A DNA stretch of 64,000 nt, from contig NZ_AGFG01000008.1 in assembly GCF_000226255.1 (NCBI RefSeq), forward strand, positions 1 through 64,000, in the 5' to 3' direction. The DNA is from Desulfovibrio sp. A2 (GTDB lineage: Bacteria > Desulfobacterota > Desulfovibrionia > Desulfovibrionales > Desulfovibrionaceae). Made by a program: the position numbers and the translations under genes. Positions within the stretch are counted from its first letter, which is position 1. Every line of letters begins with the position of its first letter. This document shows positions 37,436-45,217 of the stretch, one piece after another. The notes beneath the pieces are model-generated. The model did not search any database, had not been told where the DNA came from, and worked only from the letters and a program-made list of their open reading frames with translations.

Positions 37436-38278
37436 ATGTCCTCCACGTCTTCATCCGTTCCCTCCGGCCAATCTTCGTCAGTTCCTGCCGACTGTGCCGC
37501 TTCCCCCTTTGCCGCGCAGCTGCCCCGCATTCTGGAGATCATCCGCGAAAGCGGCGCGCTGGTCATGGAGCACTGGCGCAAGCCGCGAAACATCCGGCTC
37601 AAGGGGCGCATCGACCTTCTGACAGAAACTGACCTTGCCGTGGAAGCATTTCTCAAGGAGCGCTTGAAGGATGTGGCGCCCGATGCCACCTTCATGGCCG
37701 AGGAAAGCGCCACCTCGCGCGAGCCGCGCGGCACCTGCTGGATCATCGACCCCATCGACGGCACCACCAACTTCGCGCATTCGCTGCCCTTCGTGGCCAC
37801 CTCGGTGGGCCTGTGGCACGAGGGCCGGGTGGAATTGGGCATCGTCAACGCGCCGGTGCTGGGGGAGTGCTTCTGGGCGGTGCGGGGCGGCGGGGCCTTT
37901 TGCAATGGCGATCCGCTGTCCGTTTCGGACCGCGCGCCGCTGGAGCAGGCGGTGGTGGCCACCGGCTTTCCCTACACCATTCAGGAAGACGTGGACACGG
38001 TGCTGGCCCGGCTGCGCAAGGCGCTGGTGACCACGCGGGGCGTGCGCCGCTGCGGGGCCGCCGCCATCGACCTGGCCTTCGTGGCCAGCGGCCGGTTCGA
38101 CGCCTTCTACGAGGCGGACCTTAAGCCGTGGGATACGGCGGCGGGCTGGCTGCTGGTGGAGGAAGCTGGCGGGCGCGTGACCGGGTTTGACGGTGCGCCC
38201 TACGATTTCACCAACGAGGGCATTCTGGCCAGCAATGGCCGGGTGCACGAGGCCATGCGCGAGGTGCTGGCGCTGTAA
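37436..38278 (+). CDS. inositol monophosphatase family protein
   Basis: A 280-residue Mg-dependent phosphatase. MAEES, WIIDPIDGTTNF and KPWDTAAGWLLVEEAGG are the three metal- and substrate-binding blocks of the inositol monophosphatase/SuhB superfamily. Substrates in the family include inositol phosphates, fructose-1,6-bisphosphate and 3'-phosphoadenosine phosphates; a sulfate reducer could use any of these, so none is assigned. The Ser-rich start at 37436 has only a weak ACGAG; a later start is possible since the first 22 residues are non-conserved. Confidence 0.9.
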   Translation: MSSTSSSVPSGQSSSVPADCAASPFAAQLPRILEIIRESGALVMEHWRKPRNIRLKGRIDLLTETDLAVEAFLKERLKDVAPDATFMAEESATSREPRGTCWIIDPIDGTTNFAHSLPFVATSVGLWHEGRVELGIVNAPVLGECFWAVRGGGAFCNGDPLSVSDRAPLEQAVVATGFPYTIQEDVDTVLARLRKALVTTRGVRRCGAAAIDLAFVASGRFDAFYEADLKPWDTAAGWLLVEEAGGRVTGFDGAPYDFTNEGILASNGRVHEAMREVLAL

Positions 38279-38350
38279 CCCGGCGACAAAACACACCAGT
38301 CATGAAGGCGGTTGGACTCTTTCCCCGCCGCCGGAGGTTTCGCCGGGTCA

Positions 38351-38420
38351 GGCCGCATCAGGCCGCATCAGGCCGCATCAGGCCGCATCAGGCCGGAGCG
38401 GGCCGGAGCGGGCCGGAGCG
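38351..38420. repeat. tandem 10-bp repeats, two families
   Basis: GGCCGCATCA is repeated exactly four times (38351-38390), followed by GGCCGGAGCG repeated exactly three times (38391-38420); both begin GGCCG. They lie between convergent genes. Perfect short tandem arrays of this kind often vary in copy number between strains. Confidence 0.95.
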
Positions 38421-38485
38421 GAGCGGACGAGGGCGGACCGAGGCGGTCCAAGAAGGCTGGTTGGTCCCGCGGGACCGGGCGGACG

Positions 38486-39196
38486 TCAGGCCAGCCCCTC
38501 CCACGCCGCATCGGTGTCGGGGCAGGGGACGGGCATGTCGCGGAACACGTCGCCGCGTTCCGTGGCCCAGACCAGCGCGGGGGTCAGCATGTCCCGAAAA
38601 TGTTCAAGCAGCGCATTAAGTTCGTCGGCATCCACGAACATGCCGTCGGCCACCTCGTCCGGATTGGGGCGTGGGGTCTCTGCCGTTGGCCCGGCGGCAT
38701 AGAGGGTAATGTGGGCGAAGCCCGTTTCCTCGGAGGCGGGCACCTCGGCCCGGCGCACCAGCCGCACGGCCGTGATGCCCAGTTCCTCGCGCAGTTCGCG
38801 CTGGGCCGCGTCCTCGCGCGCCTCGCCAGCCCGCACGTGCCCGGTGGCCGAAAGATCCCACCTGCCGGGGTAAAGGTGCTTGGTCGCCCCGCGTTTCTGC
38901 AGGTAGATGCGCCCCTTGGTGTCGTGCAGCATCACCAGCACCACCCGGTGGCGCAGGGTTTGGCGGCGTGCTTCGGTGATGGGCATGACCATCAGCGGCC
39001 GGTCGCGTTCATCCGTGATTTCAAGGTATTCGACGCCCTCTGCGGGGGGGGCGTCGTCCCTGGCGGCACGGCGCATGGCACCGCGGCCGCGTGGCCGGGG
39101 GCGCGACGTTTTGCCGTGCCCCTGGCCGGGTTGCGGCCTGGGGCGGCGCAGCCCGGCGGCATCGTCCGCAGAACGTGAAGGAGGGCGCTTGCCCAT
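38486..39196 (-). CDS. Nudix hydrolase
   Basis: A 236-residue protein with a complete Nudix box, GHVRAGEAREDAAQRELREELGI in spirit of Gx5Ex7REUxEExGU (box at nt about 38780-38850). The wider sequence (ITDERDRPL, RHRVVLVMLHDTKGRIYLQKR, GRWDLSATGH) resembles IPP isomerase-like/YfcD Nudix proteins. The start at 39196 has AGGAG 5-6 nt upstream; this gives a basic, Arg/Pro-rich N-terminal extension of about 40 residues. An alternative ATG at 39076 lacks a ribosome site. Its start codon overlaps that of the divergent rimI gene. Confidence 0.88.
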   Translation of the reverse strand: MGKRPPSRSADDAAGLRRPRPQPGQGHGKTSRPRPRGRGAMRRAARDDAPPAEGVEYLEITDERDRPLMVMPITEARRQTLRHRVVLVMLHDTKGRIYLQKRGATKHLYPGRWDLSATGHVRAGEAREDAAQRELREELGITAVRLVRRAEVPASEETGFAHITLYAAGPTAETPRPNPDEVADGMFVDADELNALLEHFRDMLTPALVWATERGDVFRDMPVPCPDTDAAWEGLA

Positions 39197-39206
39197 GCAG
39201 TCTCCT
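39177..39206. other. head-to-head overlapping start codons with interlocked ribosome sites
   Basis: The four bases CATG at 39194-39197 supply the minus-strand ATG of the Nudix gene and the plus-strand ATG of rimI. The rimI ribosome site GAAGGAGGG (39177-39185) is inside Nudix coding sequence and the Nudix site AGGAG (39206-39202) inside rimI. The promoters must therefore lie within each other's coding regions. Confidence 0.8.
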
Positions 39207-39752
39207 GAGTGTCCCTGTTCCGGCGCGGCGCAGCGCGCGGCGCGGCCGGAGTTCTTCCGCCTGGGCCCCGGCGATATCGCCGAGGTGGCGGAACTGGAGC
39301 GCCAGTGCTTTTCCACCCCGTGGAGCGAAGAGCAGTTCCGCCTGGCGTTCGAGCGCAAGGTGTTTTCGGTGTTCGGTCTGCGCGACGCGGGCCGCCTTGC
39401 GGCGTACGTGGCCGTGTACCACCTGGCGGGTGAACTGGAAATACTGAACGTGGCCGTGCACCCCGACGCCCGGCGGCGCGGGCTGGGGCGGCGGCTGCTG
39501 GCCATCCTGTTGCAAGTGGGCGCCAAAATGGGCATACATAGGGCCGTGCTTGAGGTCCGCACCGGCAATGCCCCGGCCATCGGCCTGTACACCGGGCTGG
39601 GGTTCACCCGCGCGGGCGTGCGGCCGCACTATTACGGTGACACCGGCGAAGACGCCATCATCTACGAATGCGACCTGACCGATTGGGCCAGCCGCGACCC
39701 CGGTTGCTGCCCTGCGGCGTCCACGACGCCAACGGACCCCGGCGCGGACTGA
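39195..39752 (+). CDS. rimI: ribosomal-protein-alanine N-acetyltransferase (RimI-type GNAT)
   Basis: A 185-residue GNAT acetyltransferase. Acetyl-CoA-binding motif A is NVAVHPDARRRGLGRRLL with the R/QxxGxG/A element, followed by LEVRTGNAPAIGLYTGLGF and a Tyr-containing end, the order seen in RimI. RimI acetylates the N terminus of ribosomal protein S18; related enzymes modify other proteins. The start at 39195 has a very strong GAAGGAGGG 9 nt upstream. The C-terminal 25 residues beyond the domain are Cys/Pro/Thr-rich and non-conserved-looking. Confidence 0.9.
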   Translation: MQSPECPCSGAAQRAARPEFFRLGPGDIAEVAELERQCFSTPWSEEQFRLAFERKVFSVFGLRDAGRLAAYVAVYHLAGELEILNVAVHPDARRRGLGRRLLAILLQVGAKMGIHRAVLEVRTGNAPAIGLYTGLGFTRAGVRPHYYGDTGEDAIIYECDLTDWASRDPGCCPAASTTPTDPGAD

Positions 39753-39882
39753 TTTCCGCCGTCGGCTTCCGCGCAGCGTACCGGAGGCCGCCTGCGGGCC
39801 GCGCGCCTGCAGGGGGTTCGGGGCTGCGCAGGCATTTGCCCCGCGTTTGCAAACTTTCACGCCACACCGCCCGGAGACCCGC

Positions 39883-40638
39883 ATGAAGAAGCTCATGGCC
39901 GCCAATTGGAAGATGTACAAGACCGCCGGTGAGGCGCGCACCACCGCCGCCTCGTTGGCGGCGCTGACGGCCGACGCCCTGCCGGACGACCGCGAGGTGC
40001 TCGTCTTTCCTCCGTTCACGGCGCTTTCTTCCGTAGGCGACGCATTGCGCCACGCACCGGGTTTTTCCGTGGGCGGGCAGGACGTGTACCCGGCGGCCGA
40101 AGGGGCTTTCACCGGCGAGATTTCACCCGCCATGCTGCTGGATTGCGGGTGCGGGTGGGTGCTGACGGGCCATTCCGAACGCCGCCACGTCATCGGCGAA
40201 ACCGACGAACTGGTGGGCCGGAAGACCGCGTTCAGTCTGGCCGCGGGCCTGAAGGTGGTGCTGTGCATCGGCGAGACCATCGAAGAGCGCGAGGCAGGGC
40301 GCCTGGCCGAGGTGCTGGAGCGCCAGCTGGCCACCGGCCTTGCCGGGGTGAAGGCGGACGCCGTGCCCGAAGCCATCGCCGTGGCCTACGAGCCCGTGTG
40401 GGCCATCGGCACGGGCAAGGTGGCCGGTCCGCCGGAAATCATCGACGCCCATGCCAAGGTGCGCCAGTTGCTGGTGTCCCGCTTTGGCGAGGCGGGCAGG
40501 GCAGTGCGCATCCTCTACGGGGGCAGCGTCAAGCCCGAGAACGCCCGTGAAATCATTGCCCTTGACAATGTGGACGGTGTCTTGGTAGGAGGCGCTTCTT
40601 TGCAGGCTGACTCGTTCAGCCGCATCATTTTGGCGTAA
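39883..40638 (+). CDS. tpiA: triosephosphate isomerase
   Basis: A 251-residue TIM barrel that interconverts dihydroxyacetone phosphate and glyceraldehyde 3-phosphate in glycolysis and gluconeogenesis. ANWKMYK (catalytic Lys), TGHSERR (catalytic His), AYEPVWAIGTGK (catalytic Glu and flexible loop) and LYGGSVKPEN are all intact. The ATG at 39883 follows GGAG. secG follows after 38 bp, a gene order common in bacteria. Confidence 0.97.
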   Translation: MKKLMAANWKMYKTAGEARTTAASLAALTADALPDDREVLVFPPFTALSSVGDALRHAPGFSVGGQDVYPAAEGAFTGEISPAMLLDCGCGWVLTGHSERRHVIGETDELVGRKTAFSLAAGLKVVLCIGETIEEREAGRLAEVLERQLATGLAGVKADAVPEAIAVAYEPVWAIGTGKVAGPPEIIDAHAKVRQLLVSRFGEAGRAVRILYGGSVKPENAREIIALDNVDGVLVGGASLQADSFSRIILA

Positions 40639-40676
40639 GCCGCGCCACGGCGCGGAGTTTCGACAAGGAGAGTACG

Positions 40677-41015
40677 GTGCAGACCCTGATCCTGACCCTG
40701 CATGTGGTCGCGTGTCTTGCCCTGATCGTGCTGGTGCTGCTGCAGTCCGGCAAGGAAGGCATGGGCGTGATCTTCGGCGGCGGCAACACCTCGCTGTTCG
40801 GCAGCACTGGCGCCGGCGGCATGCTTGCCAAGCTGACCGCGTTTCTGGCGGTCCTGTTCATCATCACGTCGCTGTCGTACAACGTGCTCACCAGCAGCCG
40901 CAAATCCGACGATTCGGCCATTCTGGACGTGAAGCTGGAAGACGTGCAGCCCGCCCCGACTGCGCCGGCCGCTCCGGCTCCCGCTGCTCCGCAGACCGAG
41001 CAGAAGTCCAACTAG
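40677..41015 (+). CDS. secG: preprotein translocase subunit SecG
   Basis: A 112-residue inner-membrane protein with a GTG start preceded by AAGGAG. Two membrane helices (about 3-23 and 55-75) flank a Gly-rich cytoplasmic loop (SGKEGMGVIFGGGNTSLFGS), the SecG pattern. It assists SecYE during protein export. The C-terminal tail is Pro/Ala-rich, as in other Desulfovibrio SecG. It is followed after 36 bp by tRNA-Leu. Confidence 0.95.
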   Translation: MQTLILTLHVVACLALIVLVLLQSGKEGMGVIFGGGNTSLFGSTGAGGMLAKLTAFLAVLFIITSLSYNVLTSSRKSDDSAILDVKLEDVQPAPTAPAAPAPAAPQTEQKSN

Positions 41016-41051
41016 CAGTGCATGTTTCGGCGCGCCTTGCGCCAACCCCGT

Positions 41052-41138
41052 GCCGAGGTGGTGGAATTGGTAGACACGCTATCTTGAGGGGGTAGTGGGA
41101 GAAATCCTGTAAGGGTTCGAGTCCCTTCCTCGGCACCA
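41052..41138 (+). tRNA. tRNA-Leu, anticodon GAG
   Basis: A class II tRNA of 87 nt including encoded CCA: acceptor GCCGAGG/CCTCGGC, anticodon stem CTATC/GGTAG with loop TTGAGGG, a long variable arm TGGGAGAAATCCTGT, and T stem AAGGG/CCCTT. The anticodon GAG reads CUC and CUU leucine codons. secG-tRNA-Leu linkage is common. Confidence 0.97.
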
Positions 41139-41157
41139 TAACGCACAGGCGCGCGGC

Positions 41158-41182
41158 AAAGGCCCTTTCGGGGCCTTTTCTC
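41158..41182 (+). terminator. terminator of tRNA-Leu/secG
   Basis: AAAGGCCC-TTTCG-GGGCCTTT followed by TCTCGTTTCT, 20 nt after the CCA end. Clear rho-independent form. Confidence 0.85.
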
Positions 41183-41300
41183 GTTTCTGCGGGCGGAACG
41201 GGCCTGCCGCATGCCGGGGAGTGCGACGGGCAGGTGGAGCCGGGGTGCCTTGCGTGGCGCAGGGCGTGACATCCAGGTTGCCGCCGGTGCGGGCGCGATT

Positions 41301-42125
41301 TCAAGGCACGGGCGTGTCGGCGCGGGGGCAGTTGCGCTCCTCCGGGAACGATCCGGGCGGAAAGTACGCGGCATACGGGCGCACGATGCGTGCAAGGTCG
41401 CTGCCGCCCGGCACGCCGCCGTTGCAGCGCAGGTCGTCCAGCGTGGATTGCAGACGGGCCAGCAGCACATCGTCCGCCGACGGGTTGAAGGCCATGTACA
41501 GGTCGAATCGTTCCAGCACCATGGAGACGGTGTACGCGGTACTGTCGATGTCGCCCTGCTGCATCATGTAGAAGGTGGAGTGGATGTTGAACGCCAGCAC
41601 GTCCACCCGTCCGGCGGTGAGCATGCGCACGGCGTCCGCCGGGGTGGTGGCGGAGTGCAGCGATTCCTGCGGCACGCCCTTTTCGAGCAGCAGCTGTTCC
41701 CCCACCGTGTTGCGCACCGTGCCGATGCGCAGGCCGCGCAGGTCGCTCCACTGGCGGGGGGCCATCCTGCTTTCCTTGCGGACGATGGTGCCCACGGTCA
41801 CCCGCATGATGGGCCCCACCCACTTGAACAATCCTTCGCGCTCCGGAGTGCGTGCGGTGCTGAACAGCAGGGCGTCGGGCGTTCCCTGGGCCTGGTGGAA
41901 CGCCCTGGCCCAGGGCAGGACGCGGATGTCCCCTGGGTTCACGGGGGTGCCGGTACGCGCCAGCACGGTGGTGACGATGTCCACTCCCGGCCCGCGCGGC
42001 AGACCGTCCTGAAGGTAGTTGAAGGGTGGCAGGTTTTCGGTGAGCAGGGTGAAGGCCCGGGAAGGGAGCGGGCATGTGAGGAAAAGTATCCAGGCGGCAA
42101 GGCCCGCCAGCAGCGCGCGGGCCAT
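41301..42125 (-). CDS. periplasmic solute-binding protein, family 3
   Basis: A 274-residue exported protein resembling ABC-transporter family 3 (amino-acid type) binding proteins: ENLPPFNYLQDG near the mature N terminus and a type II periplasmic fold in the rest. MARALLAGLAAWILFLTCPLPSRA is a good signal peptide, listed here as residues 1-24, so ATG 42125 is preferred; the frame is open to ATGs at 42221 and 42245, and none has a clear ribosome site. No permease or ATPase genes adjoin it. Such orphan proteins in Desulfovibrio may feed sensors instead of transporters. Confidence 0.82.
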   Translation of the reverse strand: MARALLAGLAAWILFLTCPLPSRAFTLLTENLPPFNYLQDGLPRGPGVDIVTTVLARTGTPVNPGDIRVLPWARAFHQAQGTPDALLFSTARTPEREGLFKWVGPIMRVTVGTIVRKESRMAPRQWSDLRGLRIGTVRNTVGEQLLLEKGVPQESLHSATTPADAVRMLTAGRVDVLAFNIHSTFYMMQQGDIDSTAYTVSMVLERFDLYMAFNPSADDVLLARLQSTLDDLRCNGGVPGGSDLARIVRPYAAYFPPGSFPEERNCPRADTPVP

Positions 42126-42304
42126 GGCGGACGCCGGGGACGGGGCGGGCGTGCGTGGCGTTTGCCGCGCAGTGGCGTTGCAGCGGGACAAGACGGTGGT
42201 GGCGTGGGCGGTGTGTGACATACCGTCGACTGCCTGAGGAAACATGTTGTCAGGACCGGGTGCGGCTGCCGGACCTGGGCGGCGATGCGCCGAAAAAACA
42301 GCCG

Positions 42305-42326
42305 TATGTAAATGGCTGTTTACATA
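42305..42326. promoter_or_regulatory. 22-bp perfect dyad TATGTAAA-N6-TTTACATA
   Basis: Eight-base arms with a 6-bp spacer, upstream of the binding-protein gene. Its geometry (20-22 bp, N6 core, TGTxxA half-sites) is the same as the operators around the repressor gene at 42758-43516, but the half-site sequence differs at two bases, so it may bind that repressor more weakly or another regulator. Confidence 0.6.
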
Positions 42327-42446
42327 TGTCTAGCGGTGCTTGGGGGACAGGTCAATGCTGGATGCCCCTGCATACGGGTGGGGGGCAATAGGGAGCGGCT
42401 GGGGGATGCCACACCCGCCCGCCGGGGATGGCCGCAGAGGTGTCCG

Positions 42447-42478
42447 GCGGCCCGCCGCATGAGGTGGCGACGGGCCGC
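42447..42478 (-). terminator. hairpin after the zinc-ribbon gene
   Basis: GCGGCCCG and CGGGCCGC enclose a 16-nt loop, 34 bp beyond the microprotein stop on the minus strand. No U-tract; termination is only possible. Confidence 0.4.
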
Positions 42479-42511
42479 GTCCGTGTACCCTCCGGGCTGC
42501 ACGCGGGCAAC

Positions 42512-42676
42512 CTAGTTCAGGCGGTTGATGTCGAGGGGGGCGCCGCAGCAGGGGCAGGTGTCCACCCGCTTGCCGCTGAAGCAGGTGCCGGCGAAGAACA
42601 GGGTGCGGAACTTGCGCTCGATGGAACTGTACAGAACCCAGAGCTGGTGGCCGCAGGTGCAGAAACGCTGTTGCAT
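42512..42676 (-). CDS. 54-residue zinc-ribbon microprotein
   Basis: The ATG at 42676 has AAGGAG 6 nt upstream. The protein has a CTCGH pair near the N terminus and CPCCG near the C terminus, the CxCxH/CxxC spacing of a small zinc ribbon. No other motif. It lies immediately downstream of the CI-like repressor gene, but an operator identical to the repressor's own lies between them, so it likely has its own repressed promoter. A role as a partner or antirepressor is speculation. Confidence 0.75.
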   Translation of the reverse strand: MQQRFCTCGHQLWVLYSSIERKFRTLFFAGTCFSGKRVDTCPCCGAPLDINRLN

Positions 42677-42720
42677 GACGGTCTCCTTGGCGGTGTTGTT
42701 GTGAACGCCGCCGCACTGAA

Positions 42721-42738
42721 TGTTTATAAAAGTGAACA
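42721..42738. promoter_or_regulatory. operator copy upstream of the zinc-ribbon gene
   Basis: TGTTTA-TAAAAG-TGAACA: an imperfect dyad, exactly the reverse complement of the site at 43601-43618. It overlaps a TATAAA that could be the -10 box of the zinc-ribbon gene, 45 bp before its start. Confidence 0.75.
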
Positions 42739-42757
42739 TGGCGGACAAAAAAAATAC

Positions 42758-43516
42758 CTACCCAATCTCGCGGCACAGCCAGACAACCCGGCCGATGACG
42801 CGGAACTGCTCCAGTTCGTCGCCGCGCACCCGGATGGGCGAGTACGCCGGGTTGTCGCTGACCAGGGCAAGGCCGTCTGGCGTGCGCATGATACGCTTGA
42901 CCAGCACGGCGTCTTCCAGGCCCACGGCGTACACTTGGCCGAAGCGCATTTCTTCGGTGGAGCGGTCCACCAGCACGGTGTCGCCGTCGCGGATTTCCGG
43001 TTCCATGCTGTCGCCCACCACATCCATGAGCACCATGGCGGAAGGGGTGCCCTTGCGCGACAGCCAGGCATGCGCGAAGGGCTGGCCGCCCACGGGCATG
43101 GCCTGCACCTCGAACGAGCCGCCCCCGGCGCTGAGCCGGGCGCGCACCTTGGGCACCATGTGCACGGCGGGGGGCAGATCGGCGAGGGGAGGCGCGGGCA
43201 TGGACGGACGCAGCGAAGGCGTGCGCCCGGATTCTGTGGCCAGGCCACCGGCGGAACGGGCGGCGTTGCCGGCAGCGGAAACGGCCCCGGCAAGCGGGGC
43301 GGGGCGGGCCGAGCCACGGCCGTATTCCAGCCAGTCTGGCGAGATGCCGTACACGCGCGACAGCCGCAGAATCCACTTCTGGGGAATGGCGTCGCGGTTC
43401 TTGGCCTGGGTGATGGCGCTGCGGTTCACCCCCAGAACGCGGGCAAGGGCCTGCTGGGTGGTGATGTCCGTGCCCTGCATGACCCGGGCGAAGAAGGTGT
43501 CGAAGGCGTCCGGCAT
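42758..43516 (-). CDS. CI/LexA-like repressor with S24 self-cleavage domain
   Basis: A 252-residue regulator. The N-terminal helix-turn-helix (QQALARVLGVNRSAITQAKN) matches phage CI-repressor type domains; the C-terminal part is an S24/LexA peptidase with catalytic Ser in VVGDSMEP and Lys in AVLVKRIM, so RecA-stimulated or other self-cleavage is possible. A Gly/Ala/Pro-rich linker of about 70 residues joins them. ATG 43516 is preceded by AGGA; ATG 43546 is an alternative. No phage structural genes are nearby, so this is a chromosomal regulator or a remnant. Operators flank the gene on both sides. Confidence 0.9.
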   Translation of the reverse strand: MPDAFDTFFARVMQGTDITTQQALARVLGVNRSAITQAKNRDAIPQKWILRLSRVYGISPDWLEYGRGSARPAPLAGAVSAAGNAARSAGGLATESGRTPSLRPSMPAPPLADLPPAVHMVPKVRARLSAGGGSFEVQAMPVGGQPFAHAWLSRKGTPSAMVLMDVVGDSMEPEIRDGDTVLVDRSTEEMRFGQVYAVGLEDAVLVKRIMRTPDGLALVSDNPAYSPIRVRGDELEQFRVIGRVVWLCREIG

Positions 43517-43600
43517 GGTGGTGTCCTGCTGGAGGTGGTGCGGCATCCGTCACGGTCGCCCGCTCTGGCCGTCCTGACCATGTTTGCGTTTCGGGCGTTG

Positions 43601-43618
43601 TGTTCACTTTTATAAACA
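43601..43618. promoter_or_regulatory. operator copy upstream of the repressor gene
   Basis: TGTTCA-CTTTTA-TAAACA. On the minus strand it overlaps TATAAA, which together with TTGCAT 18 bp upstream forms a plausible promoter for the repressor gene. Binding here would give autorepression. Confidence 0.75.
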
Positions 43619-43824
43619 AGATTCCGTGCGCGATGCAAGCGGAAAAAACACGGCAGCGCGAGAATTCTGTTCTTGAGTGTTATTTCAGGTGGATAGGTGG
43701 GCGCGTGATGCTCCTTTTTGCCCAGCAACGCGAAAGGGGCCCCGGAGGGCCCCCGATTGTCGTTCGATGTCGATGACGGCGTTGCGCTGATGGCGTTGCT
43801 TCGCGCCGTTGCGTACGCTGCCGG

Positions 43825-45075
43825 TCAGCCTTCGGCGTTCAGTTCCGGCGCGATCAGGTCGGCCAGCGTTTCGCGGCGGCGGATGCACCGCGCCGATGTG
43901 CCGTCCACCAGCACCTCGGCCGCGCGGGGGCGAGAATTATAGTTGGAACTCATGGAAAACCCGTAGGCCCCGGCAGAGAATACGGCCAGCAGGTCGCCGC
44001 GCCGCATGTCGGGCAGGATGCGGTCGCGCGCCAGAAAGTCGCCCGACTCGCAGATGGGCCCCACCACGTCGGCAGTGATTTCCCCTCGCCCGGCGGGCTT
44101 CACCTCGGCGATGCGATGGTACGACTGGTACAGTGAAGGCCGCACGAGGTCGTTCATGGCCGCGTCCGCGATGATGAAGTTCTTGCTGGGCGTGGACTTG
44201 GTGTAGACCACCTCGCCCACCAGGATGCCCGCGTTGCCCGCGATGACCCGGCCCGGTTCGAGGATCAGCGACAGCCCCCTCCCGCGCAGCCGCGCGGACA
44301 CCGCCTCGCCGAATTCCCTGGGATGGGGCGGGGTTTCCTCGCCGTAGGTAATGCCGAGACCGCCGCCAAGGTCCAGATGGGTGATGGGCAGCCCCAGGTC
44401 GCGCAGCCGCTCGTGGAAATCCAGCACCCTGTCCAGCGCCTCCAGGAACGGGGCCAGGGTGGTGAGCTGCGAGCCGATGTGGCAGTCGATGCCCACCGGG
44501 GTGACGTTGGGCAGGTCACGGGCCAGCAGATAGGCAGCCAGGGCCTGCTCCATGTCCAGCCCGAACTTGTTGTTGCGCATGCCCGTGGAGATGTACGGGT
44601 GGGTCTTGGGGTCCACGTCGGGGTTGATGCGCACGCCGATGCGCGCGGTGCGCCCCATTTCGCCCGCCACGGCGTCGATGCGCTCCAGTTCCTGCACCGA
44701 TTCGACGTTGAACAGCAGGATGCCCGCGTCCAGCGCGGCGCGGATTTCGTCGTCGCGCTTGCCCACACCGCTGTAGACGATGCGGTCCGGGGCCACCCCG
44801 GCGGCGAGCGCGCGGTGCAGTTCGCCCCCGGACACGATGTCCATGCCCGCGCCCAGTTCCGCCAGCAGGCGCAACAGGTGCACGTTGGAGTTGGCCTTTA
44901 CCGAATAGCAGGTCAGGTGGGTAACGTCGGTGAACGCGCTGTCGAAGGCCTGGAAATGGCGGCGCAGCGTGGCTGAGGAATAGACGTATAGCGGCGTGCC
45001 GAAACGGGCTGCCAGTTCGCGCACCGGCACGTCTTCGGCGTGCAGTTCGCCCTCGTGGTACTGGAAATGGTGCAT
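43825..45075 (-). CDS. lysA: diaminopimelate decarboxylase
   Basis: A 416-residue PLP enzyme that decarboxylates meso-diaminopimelate to lysine. YSVKANSN holds the PLP lysine, HIGSQ and GGGLGITY form the phosphate-binding part, and CESGDFLARDR carries the active-site Cys. GGGAG lies 6 nt before ATG 45075. It is the last gene of the mutS-lipoprotein-lysA series; the 142-bp gap upstream shows no gene. It pairs functionally with dapL at 58073. Confidence 0.96.
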   Translation of the reverse strand: MHHFQYHEGELHAEDVPVRELAARFGTPLYVYSSATLRRHFQAFDSAFTDVTHLTCYSVKANSNVHLLRLLAELGAGMDIVSGGELHRALAAGVAPDRIVYSGVGKRDDEIRAALDAGILLFNVESVQELERIDAVAGEMGRTARIGVRINPDVDPKTHPYISTGMRNNKFGLDMEQALAAYLLARDLPNVTPVGIDCHIGSQLTTLAPFLEALDRVLDFHERLRDLGLPITHLDLGGGLGITYGEETPPHPREFGEAVSARLRGRGLSLILEPGRVIAGNAGILVGEVVYTKSTPSKNFIIADAAMNDLVRPSLYQSYHRIAEVKPAGRGEITADVVGPICESGDFLARDRILPDMRRGDLLAVFSAGAYGFSMSSNYNSRPRAAEVLVDGTSARCIRRRETLADLIAPELNAEG

Positions 45076-45217
45076 GCGATTCTCCCTGAAGTGGCGTGGG
45101 AACGGGCCGGGGACGGCGCATGCGGGCATGCCTGCCCAGCCTTGCCGTCCCCGGTCGTCGTGACCTTTCCCGATCGCTCTCGTCTCTGTCCGTTCCGGCG
45201 CGATCCGGCGTCCGCCG

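Noticed and set aside
38351..38420. Possible CRISPR array
   Set aside because: Repeats are 10 bp and contiguous with no spacers; it is a simple tandem repeat.
42758..43546. A prophage around the CI-like repressor
   Set aside because: No integrase, structural, lysis or replication genes lie nearby; neighbours are housekeeping or transport genes.
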